From: Oceanobacillus manasiensis
Lineage (GTDB): Bacteria > Bacillota > Bacilli > Bacillales > Amphibacillaceae
Direction of reading: 5' to 3'
DNA length: 64,000 nucleotides
Assembly (NCBI RefSeq): GCF_000724085.1
Contig: NZ_CCDL010000002.1
Location: 310,001-374,000 of the forward strand
Position numbers and translations under genes: made by a program. The notes under the pieces were generated by a model, which saw only the letters and a program-made list of their open reading frames with translations, did no database searches and was not told the origin of the DNA. The stretch's first letter is position 1. Every line of letters starts with the position of its first letter. Positions 8,052-16,580 of this stretch are shown here, one piece after another.

Positions 8052-8432
8052 TTAGTCTAATAAACCGTATAACGAGAGTGGATACACAATACTTTTTACT
8101 GAATTTGAATCAGTAGTAATGGTGAAAATTACTTGGCATAACTCTTCATTTATTTTTTTAGCATAGACCTCGACATCTCCATGTGGTAGTTCATAAAAGG
8201 TATGATCAATAAATATTCTAGAGTTTTCCATCTCATTGATTAGAAGTTCTCTTGAGGCTTGAAAGAGTGTTTCTATTTTAGTTTGTTCCATTAGCATGTT
8301 TGTCATCAACATTTGATTTCGATAAACAGATGTTGCATGAAACAGAAGAAGGAAAATAACTGTTATAAACAGTAGCACGGTTGGGAGGATGAATCCTTTT
8401 TCATTGGTTGTACCATATAATATTCTTTTCAT
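8052..8432 (-). CDS. comGG: ComGG, minor competence pseudopilin
   Basis: This is the last gene of the comG operon. It encodes a ~126-residue protein starting MKRILYGTTNEKGF, followed by the hydrophobic helix ILPTVLLFITVIFLLLF. The G-F junction before the helix resembles a prepilin cleavage site, but the usual glutamate at +5 is missing, as in other ComGG proteins. The start at 8432 has GGGAGAGGGAG upstream and overlaps the end of comGF; the longer frame from 8489 lacks such a site. ComGG proteins are poorly conserved, so the call rests mainly on position and topology. Confidence 0.8.
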   Translation of the reverse strand: MKRILYGTTNEKGFILPTVLLFITVIFLLLFHATSVYRNQMLMTNMLMEQTKIETLFQASRELLINEMENSRIFIDHTFYELPHGDVEVYAKKINEELCQVIFTITTDSNSVKSIVYPLSLYGLLD

Positions 8433-8859
8433 AAATTTCTCCCTCTCCCAAAATAACAATAATAGTAAATCCATGTTCAGCGGGTGCAAATTGAAGTTTT
8501 TTTATATTCCTTAGATAAATTTCATGTCCAGCCCCGTTAACCCTCCGACGAATTAAATTATCATATTTCTCAATTGTGGTAACAAAACCATCTATAAGGT
8601 CTAATTTTATTACACTTCCTGATTCCTTCAGTCTATAGCTTGTCGCATTTTTTACATCGTCTTGTAAGAAAGAAAAAAATTGCTGTACGGCAAGCTCTTG
8701 TTCATAAGATGGTATTTTAGAAGCTTGTATTAAGGTACTCATAAAAGGAAGACATAGGGCGAGAAAGCTAATAGCTAACAATGAGTTAATTAAAGTGAAC
8801 CCACTATTTCTTTTCAGGAAGACCGTATAAACAGATTTCTTCTGCTTCTTCTCTAACAT
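8401..8859 (-). CDS. comGF: ComGF, competence pseudopilus protein
   Basis: The protein has up to 152 residues, with KRNSGFTLINSLLAI near residues 16-30, an N-terminal methylation-like segment with one hydrophobic helix. The C-terminal part has the ComGF-like block YDNLIRRRVNGAGHEIYL. ComGF is needed for pseudopilus assembly and DNA uptake across the wall. The start is uncertain: ATG 8859 has only a weak ribosome site and overlaps comGE by 56 bp, while CTG 8817 would give a protein starting LKRNSGF. It overlaps comGG at the 3' end. Confidence 0.83.
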   Translation of the reverse strand: MLEKKQKKSVYTVFLKRNSGFTLINSLLAISFLALCLPFMSTLIQASKIPSYEQELAVQQFFSFLQDDVKNATSYRLKESGSVIKLDLIDGFVTTIEKYDNLIRRRVNGAGHEIYLRNIKKLQFAPAEHGFTIIVILGEGEIYEKNIIWYNQ

Positions 8860-9154
8860 TTGTCCATACTACACATCCTTTAATTAATCCATCTTCTTGT
8901 TTGAAATGGTATGATGCTTTTACGGTGTTTTCATGGGAATCTTCATATAGGAAGTGAGGAAGGCTTTTACCAGGCCACCAGAGAAAAGACTGTAGCTTAT
9001 CAAATAGTTGTTCGTCCATATATCTTCTGTCAGCAAGCACTTCGCCTTCGTCCTTCAATAATTGTATAAGAGGTATAAGAGTAATTACTACGCTTAATAG
9101 GATTGTTACTGCAATTAGCACTTCAATTAAAGTAAAAGCTTTATTGCTTTTCAA
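8804..9154 (-). CDS. comGE: ComGE, minor competence pseudopilin
   Basis: This ~116-residue pseudopilin starts at TTG 9154 (LKSNKAFTLIEVLIAV), with AAAGGAAG 8 bases upstream; the longer frame reaching 9274 lies inside comGD and has no ribosome site. The A-F-TLIEVL motif carries the class III prepilin signature with glutamate at +5, followed by a hydrophobic helix. The peptidase ComC would cut before the phenylalanine. Overlap with comGD and comGF implies translational coupling. Confidence 0.85.
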   Translation of the reverse strand: MKSNKAFTLIEVLIAVTILLSVVITLIPLIQLLKDEGEVLADRRYMDEQLFDKLQSFLWWPGKSLPHFLYEDSHENTVKASYHFKQEDGLIKGCVVWTNVREEAEEICLYGLPEKK

Positions 9155-9560
9155 GATAAAATCTTCCTTTGCCAAAGGGAAATACCATTCTATATGTGTT
9201 GAGAGATGAGTTGACATAAAGTGTCCTTGGGTTTTTAATATTTCCATTGTTATTGAAGGTGATATTTCGTTCATTTCTTGTATTGATTGTTAATCCTTCT
9301 GGATAGATGCGTATAATGCTTGGTTGTTCATCTGATGTAATACGATAGCTTTCTTCATTAAATGTTATTCGATTCATATCAGCTGATAATGTAGAACGTT
9401 GCTGGATATACATAACATCAGATTCTAACATGCTAAAAAATTGTATTTCTTCTTGTTCTTTTAAGAGCTTAAATTGTAATGGAAGGGCAAGTGAAATCAT
9501 GATACCAAGCATGCTTAGTACAACGAGCATTTCAATAAGTGTGAAGCCGTCCGCCTTCAT
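9141..9560 (-). CDS. comGD: ComGD, minor competence pseudopilin
   Basis: The protein has ~139 residues. ATG 9560 gives MKADGFTLIEMLVVLSML, a perfect short prepilin leader (cut G^F) with glutamate at +5; GAGAGGGGTG lies just upstream. The reading frame extends to 9608, but that part overlaps comGC and lacks a ribosome site. It is predicted to be an inner-membrane-embedded pseudopilin that polymerises with ComGC and helps pull DNA through the peptidoglycan. Confidence 0.88.
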   Translation of the reverse strand: MKADGFTLIEMLVVLSMLGIMISLALPLQFKLLKEQEEIQFFSMLESDVMYIQQRSTLSADMNRITFNEESYRITSDEQPSIIRIYPEGLTINTRNERNITFNNNGNIKNPRTLYVNSSLNTYRMVFPFGKGRFYLEKQ

Positions 9561-9573
9561 AGTACACCCCTCT

Positions 9574-9879
9574 CTATATACTAGGTGCTGTAACCTTGCC
9601 ACCTTCATAGTCTAAAGGACGGTTATTGCTACAAGTTGTTTGTTCAGCAGTAATATAATCACCAACAAGAGTATCTAGCGTTTCTGGATATTCTCTTTCT
9701 GTTAGGTAGAAAGCATCAACTTGTGCCTGAACTACCGCTACTAATGCATCACATCCTGTGGAGTCCACTTCCTCACTTTTACCGCTAAGGCTGGGAATAA
9801 AGAGCAAAATTAAGACTGAAATAATCATTAAGACGATCAACATTTCAATTAGTGTAAAGCCATGATCATTTTTTAACAT
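9574..9879 (-). CDS. comGC: ComGC, major competence pseudopilin
   Basis: This is the main subunit of the competence pseudopilus, 101 residues long. The leader MLKNDHG is followed by FTLIEMLIVLMIISVLILLF, the N-methylated helix. Two cysteines (C43 and C83) can form the intramolecular disulfide known for ComGC. AAGGAGA sits 7 bases upstream of the ATG. A 236-bp gap with a structured repeat-like element separates it from comGB, which is unusual for this normally compact operon. Confidence 0.93.
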   Translation of the reverse strand: MLKNDHGFTLIEMLIVLMIISVLILLFIPSLSGKSEEVDSTGCDALVAVVQAQVDAFYLTEREYPETLDTLVGDYITAEQTTCSNNRPLDYEGGKVTAPSI

Positions 9880-9973
9880 AGTAAATCTCCTTATATAGTA
9901 TATTTAGGCATTTGCCTATTTTCTCTTTCATTTTTAAAGTCCGAGCCAGTTTAACACGTTCCTTTTTTACTAC

Positions 9974-10070
9974 AGGCGGAAGCTTTCCGTGGGGCATTGT
10001 TTTAGCCCTCACAAAGAACCTGCTCTGTGTGGGCTCAAGTCTCATGCTATTCCCACAGGAGTCGCTTCCT
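9974..10070. repeat. Structured Bacillaceae-type repeat element inside the comG operon
   Basis: This non-coding ~97-bp block has nested inverted repeats: GGAAGC (9978-9983) with GCTTCC (10064-10069), TTCCGTGGGG with TCCCACAGGA (imperfect), and GCCCTCACA (10005-10013) with TGTGTGGGC (10026-10034, one mismatch). The GGAAGCTTTCCG...GGAGTCGCTTCC wording resembles a high-copy intergenic element I recall from several Bacillaceae genomes. No second copy of this type is seen in the window. It is more GC-rich than its surroundings. Confidence 0.55.
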
Positions 10071-10115
10071 ATTGTTTGTTTTAGGTAATTTCTATAGACA
10101 TATCACCGCAGGTCT

Positions 10116-11159
10116 TTATATGGTTTTAATTAACTCATACATTGGCCACATAATCGATATATAAATAAAAATAATGAACCCTGCTAATACAAGGAAGAAG
10201 ACTGGTTGTATAAATGTTATAATTTTTAAGGCTTTCTGTTTCATATCCTCCATCAATATCTCAGTAAACATATCCAGGTCTTGGACTAAGTGCTCTGTAC
10301 TCGTGTCTTGGTTAAATAATAAAGAAAGTTTTTTATCAAACAGAGGTAAAGTAGAGAGTATGGAAGAGATGGAATAACCCTTAGATAATTCATCTTTTAT
10401 AAACGAAGCATAATAAGAAATAACGCGTTGCTTTTTAAGTTTTGACATTTGGTTTACAACTTCAAGATAGGAGATACCGGTTTTTAGAAGACTACTAAAA
10501 TGTGCGGCAAAGGTCATCGACGTCTGTACCCTGCAATAACCTCGATAAAAAGGAATAGTTTGTGAAATCCTAAGTAGTGAGCGGGTGGTTATTTTTCTTG
10601 AGTAAATTGGCCATAAAAATATAATGAGCATGCTAATCGCACCTATCGCGAATAGAAGATAGACTATATAGTCTACAAGAAGCATGAATAGGATGAGGGT
10701 AGATGAAGCAGTACCTGACTGGAAAAGGTTAGTAAATGAAGGGAGTACGATTTGTTTCATTAGGAATAGAAGTATACAAAAAATGAATAGTAGTAAGAGG
10801 GGATATCTTGTTATTTGTTTAAGTTTTTTAAAATAAAAGATTCTATCTCTAAAGGAATCAGCAGCTTTTTTAATGCTTACCTCTAAATTTCCAGTTGTCC
10901 TGCTCAAGTATAGGTGGTTGACTATATGCGGGTGGAAATTGGCCTTTTCAAAAGCCTCATCAATTGTCGCGCCGGCTGCTAATGCTGGTATGATCGTATT
11001 AGCTAATGGTACAAATTTACCTTCCCATTTGGTTCGTTCGAGTGCGGGCATAAGGGCATACCCTATTGACAATAGTCGGCTTAAACGAGATAGAAATGCT
11101 ACCTGCGTTTCATGGGCGGGCTTGTAATTCTTTATAAACAGTTTCTGATATATAACCAT
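10116..11159 (-). CDS. comGB: ComGB, type II secretion-type inner-membrane platform protein
   Basis: This polytopic protein of the GspF/PilC family anchors the pseudopilus assembly ATPase at the membrane. It has ~347 residues, with two homologous cytoplasmic halves (about 20-120 and 220-320) and hydrophobic segments near 120-145, 165-190 and 318-345. The conserved LLKTGISYLEVV motif lies in the second half. ATG 11159 is favoured, with AGAAGG 9 bases upstream; TTG 11165 is too close to that site. The gene overlaps comGA by about 50 bp. Confidence 0.92.
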   Translation of the reverse strand: MVIYQKLFIKNYKPAHETQVAFLSRLSRLLSIGYALMPALERTKWEGKFVPLANTIIPALAAGATIDEAFEKANFHPHIVNHLYLSRTTGNLEVSIKKAADSFRDRIFYFKKLKQITRYPLLLLFIFCILLFLMKQIVLPSFTNLFQSGTASSTLILFMLLVDYIVYLLFAIGAISMLIIFLWPIYSRKITTRSLLRISQTIPFYRGYCRVQTSMTFAAHFSSLLKTGISYLEVVNQMSKLKKQRVISYYASFIKDELSKGYSISSILSTLPLFDKKLSLLFNQDTSTEHLVQDLDMFTEILMEDMKQKALKIITFIQPVFFLVLAGFIIFIYISIMWPMYELIKTI

Positions 11160-12132
11160 AAGCAAATGCCTTCTTTCTTAAATGCTCGAAGGAATGAAGT
11201 TGTGCCAACATGTTTCTGCTCCTTTTACGAATTGAAATTTCTAACTGTTCGCCTTCAAGTAACTCCATTATAGCCCCACGACGCATAGTAGTTTCGTTTA
11301 TTTGCAAAGGGAGTAATTCAAGTGAAGCTACCGCAAGGAGTGACTGCTCCAGGTCATTTTGCTTAAGACCCATTTCGAGTAGTCTGTGAATAGTTCCTGT
11401 TGTATTTTTTGCGTGAAGGGTACTAAACACTAAATGTCCAGTCAGGGAGGCATCAAAGGCAAACTTAGCAGTAAAGTCATCACGGATTTCGCCAACCATT
11501 ATTATATCAGGATCATGTCTTAATGCTGCTTTTAATCCAGCTTGATACGTCACACCAGCTTTTTCATTTACTTGGACTTGCAGCATGTTATCCATTTTTC
11601 TTTCAATTGGATCTTCTAAAGTAATGGTTTGATAAGACTTTTCATTAAGAATAGCCTGAAGTAAAGCGTATAACGTGGTGGTCTTTCCACTTCCTGTCGG
11701 GCCAGTAAATAGTATAATGCCGGCACGATTTGCAACCCATTGTTTCAACTTCTTAAGCTGATATGGAAAGATAAAAAGCTGATCGAGTGTCAACTGATTC
11801 TTCTCTGAAAGGAGTCGTATTGCCAAGCTTTCGTGCTCTTTCACAGGAAGTGTGGAGAGCCGTAAGGATATTAATTTATCTTTTGTTTGATGGGTAAGTG
11901 TTCCATTTTGTGGTTTTCTTATTTCTCCAATATCCATGCCAGAGGCAAATTTGTAATAAGATAGTAAGGAACGATAGGTTGAAGGAGGAAGGGAAGTATA
12001 GAAGACACGTTTACCTTGAATTCGAAAATAAATGTCTGTACCTGATTCATATGGAGAGAAGTGAATGTCTGTGGCTAACTGGCGAAAAGCTTCGTTGAAG
12101 AGTTTTTCGGATAGTGGGGCGGTATAATTCAA
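11110..12132 (-). CDS. comGA: ComGA, competence traffic ATPase
   Basis: This is the GspE/PilB-type hexameric ATPase that powers pseudopilus assembly at the cell pole. The 340 residues contain Walker A GPTGSGKTTTLY (about 143-154), the Asp box ITLEDPIE, Walker B DPDIIMVGEIRD and the His box TGHLVFSTLHAKNT. Translation starts at TTG 12132 with AGGAGGTGAG upstream. It is the first gene of comGA-GG on the minus strand. I could not find a clear ComK box (AAAA-N5-TTTT) in the 148 bp to yqzE. Confidence 0.95.
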   Translation of the reverse strand: MNYTAPLSEKLFNEAFRQLATDIHFSPYESGTDIYFRIQGKRVFYTSLPPSTYRSLLSYYKFASGMDIGEIRKPQNGTLTHQTKDKLISLRLSTLPVKEHESLAIRLLSEKNQLTLDQLFIFPYQLKKLKQWVANRAGIILFTGPTGSGKTTTLYALLQAILNEKSYQTITLEDPIERKMDNMLQVQVNEKAGVTYQAGLKAALRHDPDIIMVGEIRDDFTAKFAFDASLTGHLVFSTLHAKNTTGTIHRLLEMGLKQNDLEQSLLAVASLELLPLQINETTMRRGAIMELLEGEQLEISIRKRSRNMLAQLHSFEHLRKKAFAYGYISETVYKELQARP

Positions 12133-12280
12133 AAATTCTCACCTCCTATAATTTATTGCGCCATATACAGAAGATTCGACATGGATTTTTAGTTTCCTTC
12201 TTTTAATTTAAAAATTCTCAAGAATAATTATAGATTCATTTGGAAAAGCTAAGTAAAACAAGGTTTGGGAGGTGTATGAC

Positions 12281-12454
12281 ATGTCAGGCAATGATTATCT
12301 TAAATTTGTGACAGAGCAGGTAGTAGCCTATATAGACTTGCCTCCAGAGGAAAGAAAGAAAAGAAAAAAACAGGAAAAGACACCCAACCAACTATACAGC
12401 TCGCGCTGGCTCGGTGTATTACCTTTTGCATTAAAAACCTTTATGCGTAAATAA
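12281..12454 (+). CDS. yqzE: YqzE family small protein
   Basis: This 57-residue protein begins MSGNDYLKFVTEQVVAYIDLP and ends SSRWLGVLPFALKTFMRK, matching the YqzE family (xDYVKFxTE... WFGVLPxxxK). A highly basic middle (EERKKRKKQEK) joins two short conserved blocks. Function is unknown, but the gene travels with comG in Bacillaceae. ATG 12281 has GGGAGG at 8 bases; GTG 12272 is part of that site. It is divergent from comGA. Confidence 0.85.
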   Translation: MSGNDYLKFVTEQVVAYIDLPPEERKKRKKQEKTPNQLYSSRWLGVLPFALKTFMRK

Positions 12455-12488
12455 AGAAATAAAAGTTAAACAACGTACCTAGGTGCCT

Positions 12489-12526
12489 GGCAGACAAGGA
12501 TGACAATCCTTGTCTGCTGTTTTTTA
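12489..12526. terminator. Bidirectional terminator between yqzE and yqhG
   Basis: CAGACAAGGAT (12491-12501) pairs exactly with ATCCTTGTCTG (12506-12516), followed by a T run. It lies between convergent genes. Confidence 0.88.
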
Positions 12527-13303
12527 TAATTTGGTTAAATAGAACATTCCACCATTAATCACTTCATAAGATATGACAGGTCGATATCTCTCTTCAATCT
12601 CCGCAATTTCTTTTTCCATTGTTTCTGTTTCAATATCGGTTTGTTCAACATAAAAGTGTTTTAGCGTGTCGATATCTTCTTTCATTGCTAAAAGGGAAGC
12701 TTGTGCCCACTCATGAGTTTGGTTTTCAATATAGTTGTCTATTACTGCCTCCATTCGTTTAAAACCACTGTTCAGGCGAATTATTGGTGATATTGTATAA
12801 CAATAGTCAGAAATAGTTTGCTGTAGAGAGATGGTTCGAAGTGTATCCATCATTTCTGCTCTCATTTCACCTGTCACCATTTGTAAACCTAGAGAGAAGA
12901 TTTCTTCTTTTTTCTGCTTGCCCTTATAGCTTATTTTTATATTGACGACAAGCCAAGGATACATAGGGGTGTTAACTTGTGTATTGACACGCTGAAAGAG
13001 CTTTGTGTACTTCTCGTTTTGCTTTAAGTTACGAAGGATTTGTTGCAGGCGAGGGCTGCCAAAATGAATCCATTCACCCTGTTCTTCTCGTTTGTCAGGG
13101 TTTGTTATAAATGTAAGTTGTTTTGGCTCACCCTCACGGCCCATCTTTTTAATATAATGCCAATAAAATGGTCTGTTCATTAATGCTCGGTCCATTTCTT
13201 CAGTTAGCTGAACCTGCAGGATGCCATTCTTATTACTGAGCAACTGACAGTGATGGGCTCGGAAATAACCAGCGAGAAATTCATTTAAGTTTTCAATTGC
13301 CAT
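12524..13303 (-). CDS. yqhG: YqhG family protein, partner of SNF2 helicase YqhH
   Basis: This ~259-residue soluble protein of unknown function belongs to the YqhG family. Recognisable parts are the N-terminal NLNEFLAGYFRAHHCQLL segment and a C-terminal acidic coiled-coil stretch (EQTDIETETMEKEIAEIEERYRP). ATG 13303 (MAIENLNEF) has AGGAGG directly upstream; the frame extends to 13327 inside yqhH. The 11-bp overlap with the helicase gene implies coupled translation and a shared role, which is inferred from context only. Confidence 0.87.
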   Translation of the reverse strand: MAIENLNEFLAGYFRAHHCQLLSNKNGILQVQLTEEMDRALMNRPFYWHYIKKMGREGEPKQLTFITNPDKREEQGEWIHFGSPRLQQILRNLKQNEKYTKLFQRVNTQVNTPMYPWLVVNIKISYKGKQKKEEIFSLGLQMVTGEMRAEMMDTLRTISLQQTISDYCYTISPIIRLNSGFKRMEAVIDNYIENQTHEWAQASLLAMKEDIDTLKHFYVEQTDIETETMEKEIAEIEERYRPVISYEVINGGMFYLTKL

Positions 13304-14945
13304 ATTGTTCCTCCTCAGATTCAGCATGGAAAGTGTTCTTTAAGACATGTGAAAGGTTATCAAGCTTAATTTTTGCTTCCCCCATTGACTCTGATTCGGA
13401 ATATATTGTTGCAATTTCTTTTTCCATGTTGGTTATTTCGAGTTCAGCTAATATATTATCAAGGTGTCCGATAACCTTCTCAAATAGTTCTATTTTTTCA
13501 TAAAGTAATGTCATAATATGTTCTTCAATTGTTTCTCTAATGGCAAAATTATATATGTGTACGTCATTTTCTTGTCCGTACCGATGGATTCTACCAATTC
13601 GTTGCTCTAATCGCATTGGATTCCATGGTAAGTCATAATTAATCATATAGTTACAAAATTGTAGGTTAATTCCTTCTCCTCCTGCTTCAGTTGCGATTAG
13701 CACTTGAGCATGATTTTCAAACAATTGGCGCATCCAATCTTTTTTTCCGCGTTTGAAGCCACCGCGAAATGGGACAGAAGAGATATCATGCTGTTGTAAA
13801 TACCATTGCAAATACAATTGGCTAGCACGATACTCTGTAAACACAATTACTTTTTCGTCTCCAATATCTTTTATCAACTCAACCAGCTTCTCAGCTTTCT
13901 TATGGTGCGGGAGTGCTTCAATTTTACTGTTGATGGTTTGAAGTATTTCATTGGGATTATTTATATCATGAATTTTTGCCAAAGAAAGGTAGCATGCCTC
14001 TCTTGAGGAACAGAACTCTCTTAAATAGGTTATTTTTGCGAAAGAGCTTTTGTGAATACTATTCTCCAGTAACTGGTATACTTCTTTCTCAGGTTCAGAG
14101 AATTCTAGCCAGACTGTTTCGATATTCCGTTTTGTATTTTTAATGGTAGTTTCCGCCCTTGTGTTCCTAACCATTACCTTTTGCACTAATTGCTTAAGAA
14201 ATAGATCGTCTTTCATCTTTGTTCTATCTTTGCCAAATTTAGTGAGAAAGTCATCATAATTTCCAAGATGTCCTGGTTTAAGAATAGAGACGAGGTTAAA
14301 TATTTCTACAAGCTTGTTTTGTACTGGTGTAGCGGTTAGTAGTAAGCAATATTTCTTTTTTAAAGAGCGGACGAACTCGTAGTTTTTTGTTTTGTGGTTC
14401 TTTAGCTTATGTGCTTCATCTATTAGAATTAAATCGTAATCAATATCAAGTATTTTCTCTCTGTGTGGAGAGCGCTTTGCTGTGTCCATTGATGAAATTA
14501 AAATGTCGTATTCTTCCCACGCATAGTTTCTCCGATGGCCTATAGCGGGTATGTAAAACTTTTCATTTAATTCTCTTTCCCATTGGTTAACAAGGGAAGC
14601 GGGAACTAAGATTAAAATCTTTTTAACTAATCCTCTAATCATATACTCTTTCATGACTAACCCAGCTTCTATCGTCTTTCCAAGTCCTACCTCATCTGCT
14701 AGAATGGCCCGCCCATTCATCTGTTCAATAACCTGTTGAGCTGTTGAAACCTGATGATCCATAAAATTCACATGCGGTAAGAAATCGAGCGATCGAAGAC
14801 CATGGAATTCAGGTGTCATCGATGTTAATTCTGCTTCGTATGCCATCGAAAATAATTCCCAAGAAGACAAAGCTTCTCCTTTTTCTAGCTCTGCTTGTAA
14901 TTGACCGATATAGTTAGAATCCTTTTGGATTGATATTTCATTCAT
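13293..14945 (-). CDS. yqhH: SNF2-family DEAD/DEAH helicase (YqhH)
   Basis: This is a 550-residue SNF2/RapA-like ATPase that probably translocates on DNA or remodels nucleoprotein complexes. Motif I ILADEVGLGKTIEAGLV is near residues 80-96, followed by VPASLVNQW (Ia), DLILIDEAHKLKN (motif II, DEAH), LLLTATPVQN (III) and, in the C-terminal RecA lobe, VFTEYRASQ, ATEAGGEGINLQ and RIGRIHRYGQ (VI). A glutamate-rich coiled coil ends the protein. It is paired with yqhG and is divergent from the glycine riboswitch region. The cellular target is unknown. Confidence 0.92.
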   Translation of the reverse strand: MNEISIQKDSNYIGQLQAELEKGEALSSWELFSMAYEAELTSMTPEFHGLRSLDFLPHVNFMDHQVSTAQQVIEQMNGRAILADEVGLGKTIEAGLVMKEYMIRGLVKKILILVPASLVNQWERELNEKFYIPAIGHRRNYAWEEYDILISSMDTAKRSPHREKILDIDYDLILIDEAHKLKNHKTKNYEFVRSLKKKYCLLLTATPVQNKLVEIFNLVSILKPGHLGNYDDFLTKFGKDRTKMKDDLFLKQLVQKVMVRNTRAETTIKNTKRNIETVWLEFSEPEKEVYQLLENSIHKSSFAKITYLREFCSSREACYLSLAKIHDINNPNEILQTINSKIEALPHHKKAEKLVELIKDIGDEKVIVFTEYRASQLYLQWYLQQHDISSVPFRGGFKRGKKDWMRQLFENHAQVLIATEAGGEGINLQFCNYMINYDLPWNPMRLEQRIGRIHRYGQENDVHIYNFAIRETIEEHIMTLLYEKIELFEKVIGHLDNILAELEITNMEKEIATIYSESESMGEAKIKLDNLSHVLKNTFHAESEEEQYGN

Positions 14946-15103
14946 AAGATACTTCCTTTATAAATAGTTTTATTAAGAGTTTCTTCATAATTTCTACTTT
15001 ATAAAACATTTCTATGCTATAATGAATTTGAAATTAGAGCATTCCCTGTAATAAGTAGTACATAGTATATCCAACTTCAACTATTTCATAAAAGCGAATG
15101 ATT

Positions 15104-15347
15104 ACATGGGGAGAGATTATCGTTCCGTTTCGCAGATCAATTTGGAACGATAACGCCGAAGGAGCAAGCAATCATGCGAATCTCTCAGGCAAAAAGACTC
15201 TTGTAGGACGCACCTCTGGAGAGAGTTTACATAAGTAAACCACCCACGAAGCAAGTAGCTGTATGTACATAATAGGGACAGCTATGCAACTTTCTGGTCT
15301 AAGGACAGAGATTTCATTGATTACCAGTGGAATCTCTGTCTTTTTTT
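15104..15347 (+). promoter_or_regulatory. Tandem glycine riboswitch with intrinsic terminator
   Basis: Two glycine aptamers lie in series. The first is closed by GAGAGATT (15111-15118) with AATCTCTC (15179-15186) and carries GCCGAAGGAGCAAG and CAGGCAAAAAGACTC. The second is closed by GGAGAGAGTT with AACTTTCTGGTC and carries CCACCCACGAAGCAAG. A perfect 10-bp hairpin, GACAGAGATT (15304-15313) with AATCTCTGTC (15331-15340), plus seven T residues follows, overlapping the 3' end of the second aptamer. Glycine binding should prevent terminator formation and switch on gcvT-gcvPA-gcvPB. Confidence 0.95.
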
Positions 15348-15455
15348 GTAAGCTTGGAATTAATGCAATATCCAAGTTTACGAAAAGAATTCATCTTCTC
15401 TAGAGATGAACTAATCTAAATTTTCGATTAAAAGTGATGAAAAGGAGTGAAGTTA

Positions 15456-16568
15456 ATGACTGATTTACAGCGCACCCCATTGTATTCCGAGTATAAAAAA
15501 AGCGGGGCAAAAACAATTGATTTTGGTGGGTGGGACCTTCCAGTTCAATTCTCAAGCATTAAACAGGAACATGAAGTTACAAGGACGAAAGCAGGGCTGT
15601 TTGATGTATCGCACATGGGCGAAATACACGTAACAGGGCCAAAAAGTAAAGAATACCTCCAGGGGATCACTACAAATGATGTTACAAAACTTGTTCCAAA
15701 TCGAGCGCAGTATACACTTATGTGCTACTCAGACGGTGGAACAGTAGATGATTTTATTATTTATATGCTTGCAGAAAATGATTATCTACTCGTTGTAAAT
15801 GCTGCAAACACGAATAAAGATTATGAATGGTTAGTAGAAAATAACACCTACTCAACAAAAGAGGTTTCGATCAACAATGTATCCGATGATTATGCACAAC
15901 TAGCCTTACAGGGACCATTGGCAGAAAGAATTTTACAGCAACTGACGGACACTGATTTAGGCGCAATAAAATTCTTCCGATTCGCACAGGACGTTAAGAT
16001 TGGCAACATACCAGAGTCTGCCCTTGTTTCAAGAACAGGGTATACAGGGGAAGATGGATTTGAGATTTATATTGATAAAGATTATGCATCCGATTTGTGG
16101 AATCTCTTATTAGAAAAAGGGGCAAACCAAGGACTTGAACCAATTGGTCTTGGAGCAAGGGACACCTTGCGTTTTGAAGCAAATCTAGCACTCTATGGGC
16201 AAGAGCTATCCACAACCATTTCCCCGATCGAAGCTGGCTTAACATTTGCTGTGAAAGTGGATAAGGGAGACTTTATTGGTCGTGAAGTTTTAAAGAAACA
16301 GGTAGAAGAGGGACCTGATCGTAAACTTGTCGGTATTGAAATGATAGACAAGGGCATTCCGAGACATGGTTACAAAGTTCTCTATGAAGGAGAAGAAGTC
16401 GGGTTTGTGACATCAGGTACACAATCTCCAACACTGAAAAAAAACATTGGCCTGGCACTAGTCAAACGAGAATTAGCTCAATTAGACCAACAGTTGACTG
16501 TTCAAGTAAGAAACAGAGAATTAGACAGTGTTGTAATCAAAACACCTTTTTATAGAAGAGAGAAATAG
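15456..16568 (+). CDS. gcvT: Aminomethyltransferase, glycine cleavage system T protein
   Basis: T protein moves the methylene group from aminomethyl-lipoyl-H protein to tetrahydrofolate and releases ammonia. The ~370 residues start [32 protein letters not shown], with the catalytic-site aspartate region [10 protein letters not shown] near residue 50 and a folate-binding [11 protein letters not shown] motif near 190. ATG 15456 is preferred because AAAGGAG sits 8 bases upstream; GTG 15447 overlaps that site. It is the first gene of the gcv operon, downstream of the glycine riboswitch. Confidence 0.96.
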   Translation: MTDLQRTPLYSEYKKSGAKTIDFGGWDLPVQFSSIKQEHEVTRTKAGLFDVSHMGEIHVTGPKSKEYLQGITTNDVTKLVPNRAQYTLMCYSDGGTVDDFIIYMLAENDYLLVVNAANTNKDYEWLVENNTYSTKEVSINNVSDDYAQLALQGPLAERILQQLTDTDLGAIKFFRFAQDVKIGNIPESALVSRTGYTGEDGFEIYIDKDYASDLWNLLLEKGANQGLEPIGLGARDTLRFEANLALYGQELSTTISPIEAGLTFAVKVDKGDFIGREVLKKQVEEGPDRKLVGIEMIDKGIPRHGYKVLYEGEEVGFVTSGTQSPTLKKNIGLALVKRELAQLDQQLTVQVRNRELDSVVIKTPFYRREK

Positions 16569-16580
16569 GGAGGGACCGAG

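Noticed and set aside
12133-12280. ComK box search upstream of comGA
   Set aside because: AT-rich runs occur, but no AAAA-N5-TTTT pair with proper spacing was found.
15172-15375. 67-codon minus-strand open frame across the gcv leader
   Set aside because: It runs through the glycine riboswitch and terminator; the RNA structure explains the sequence.
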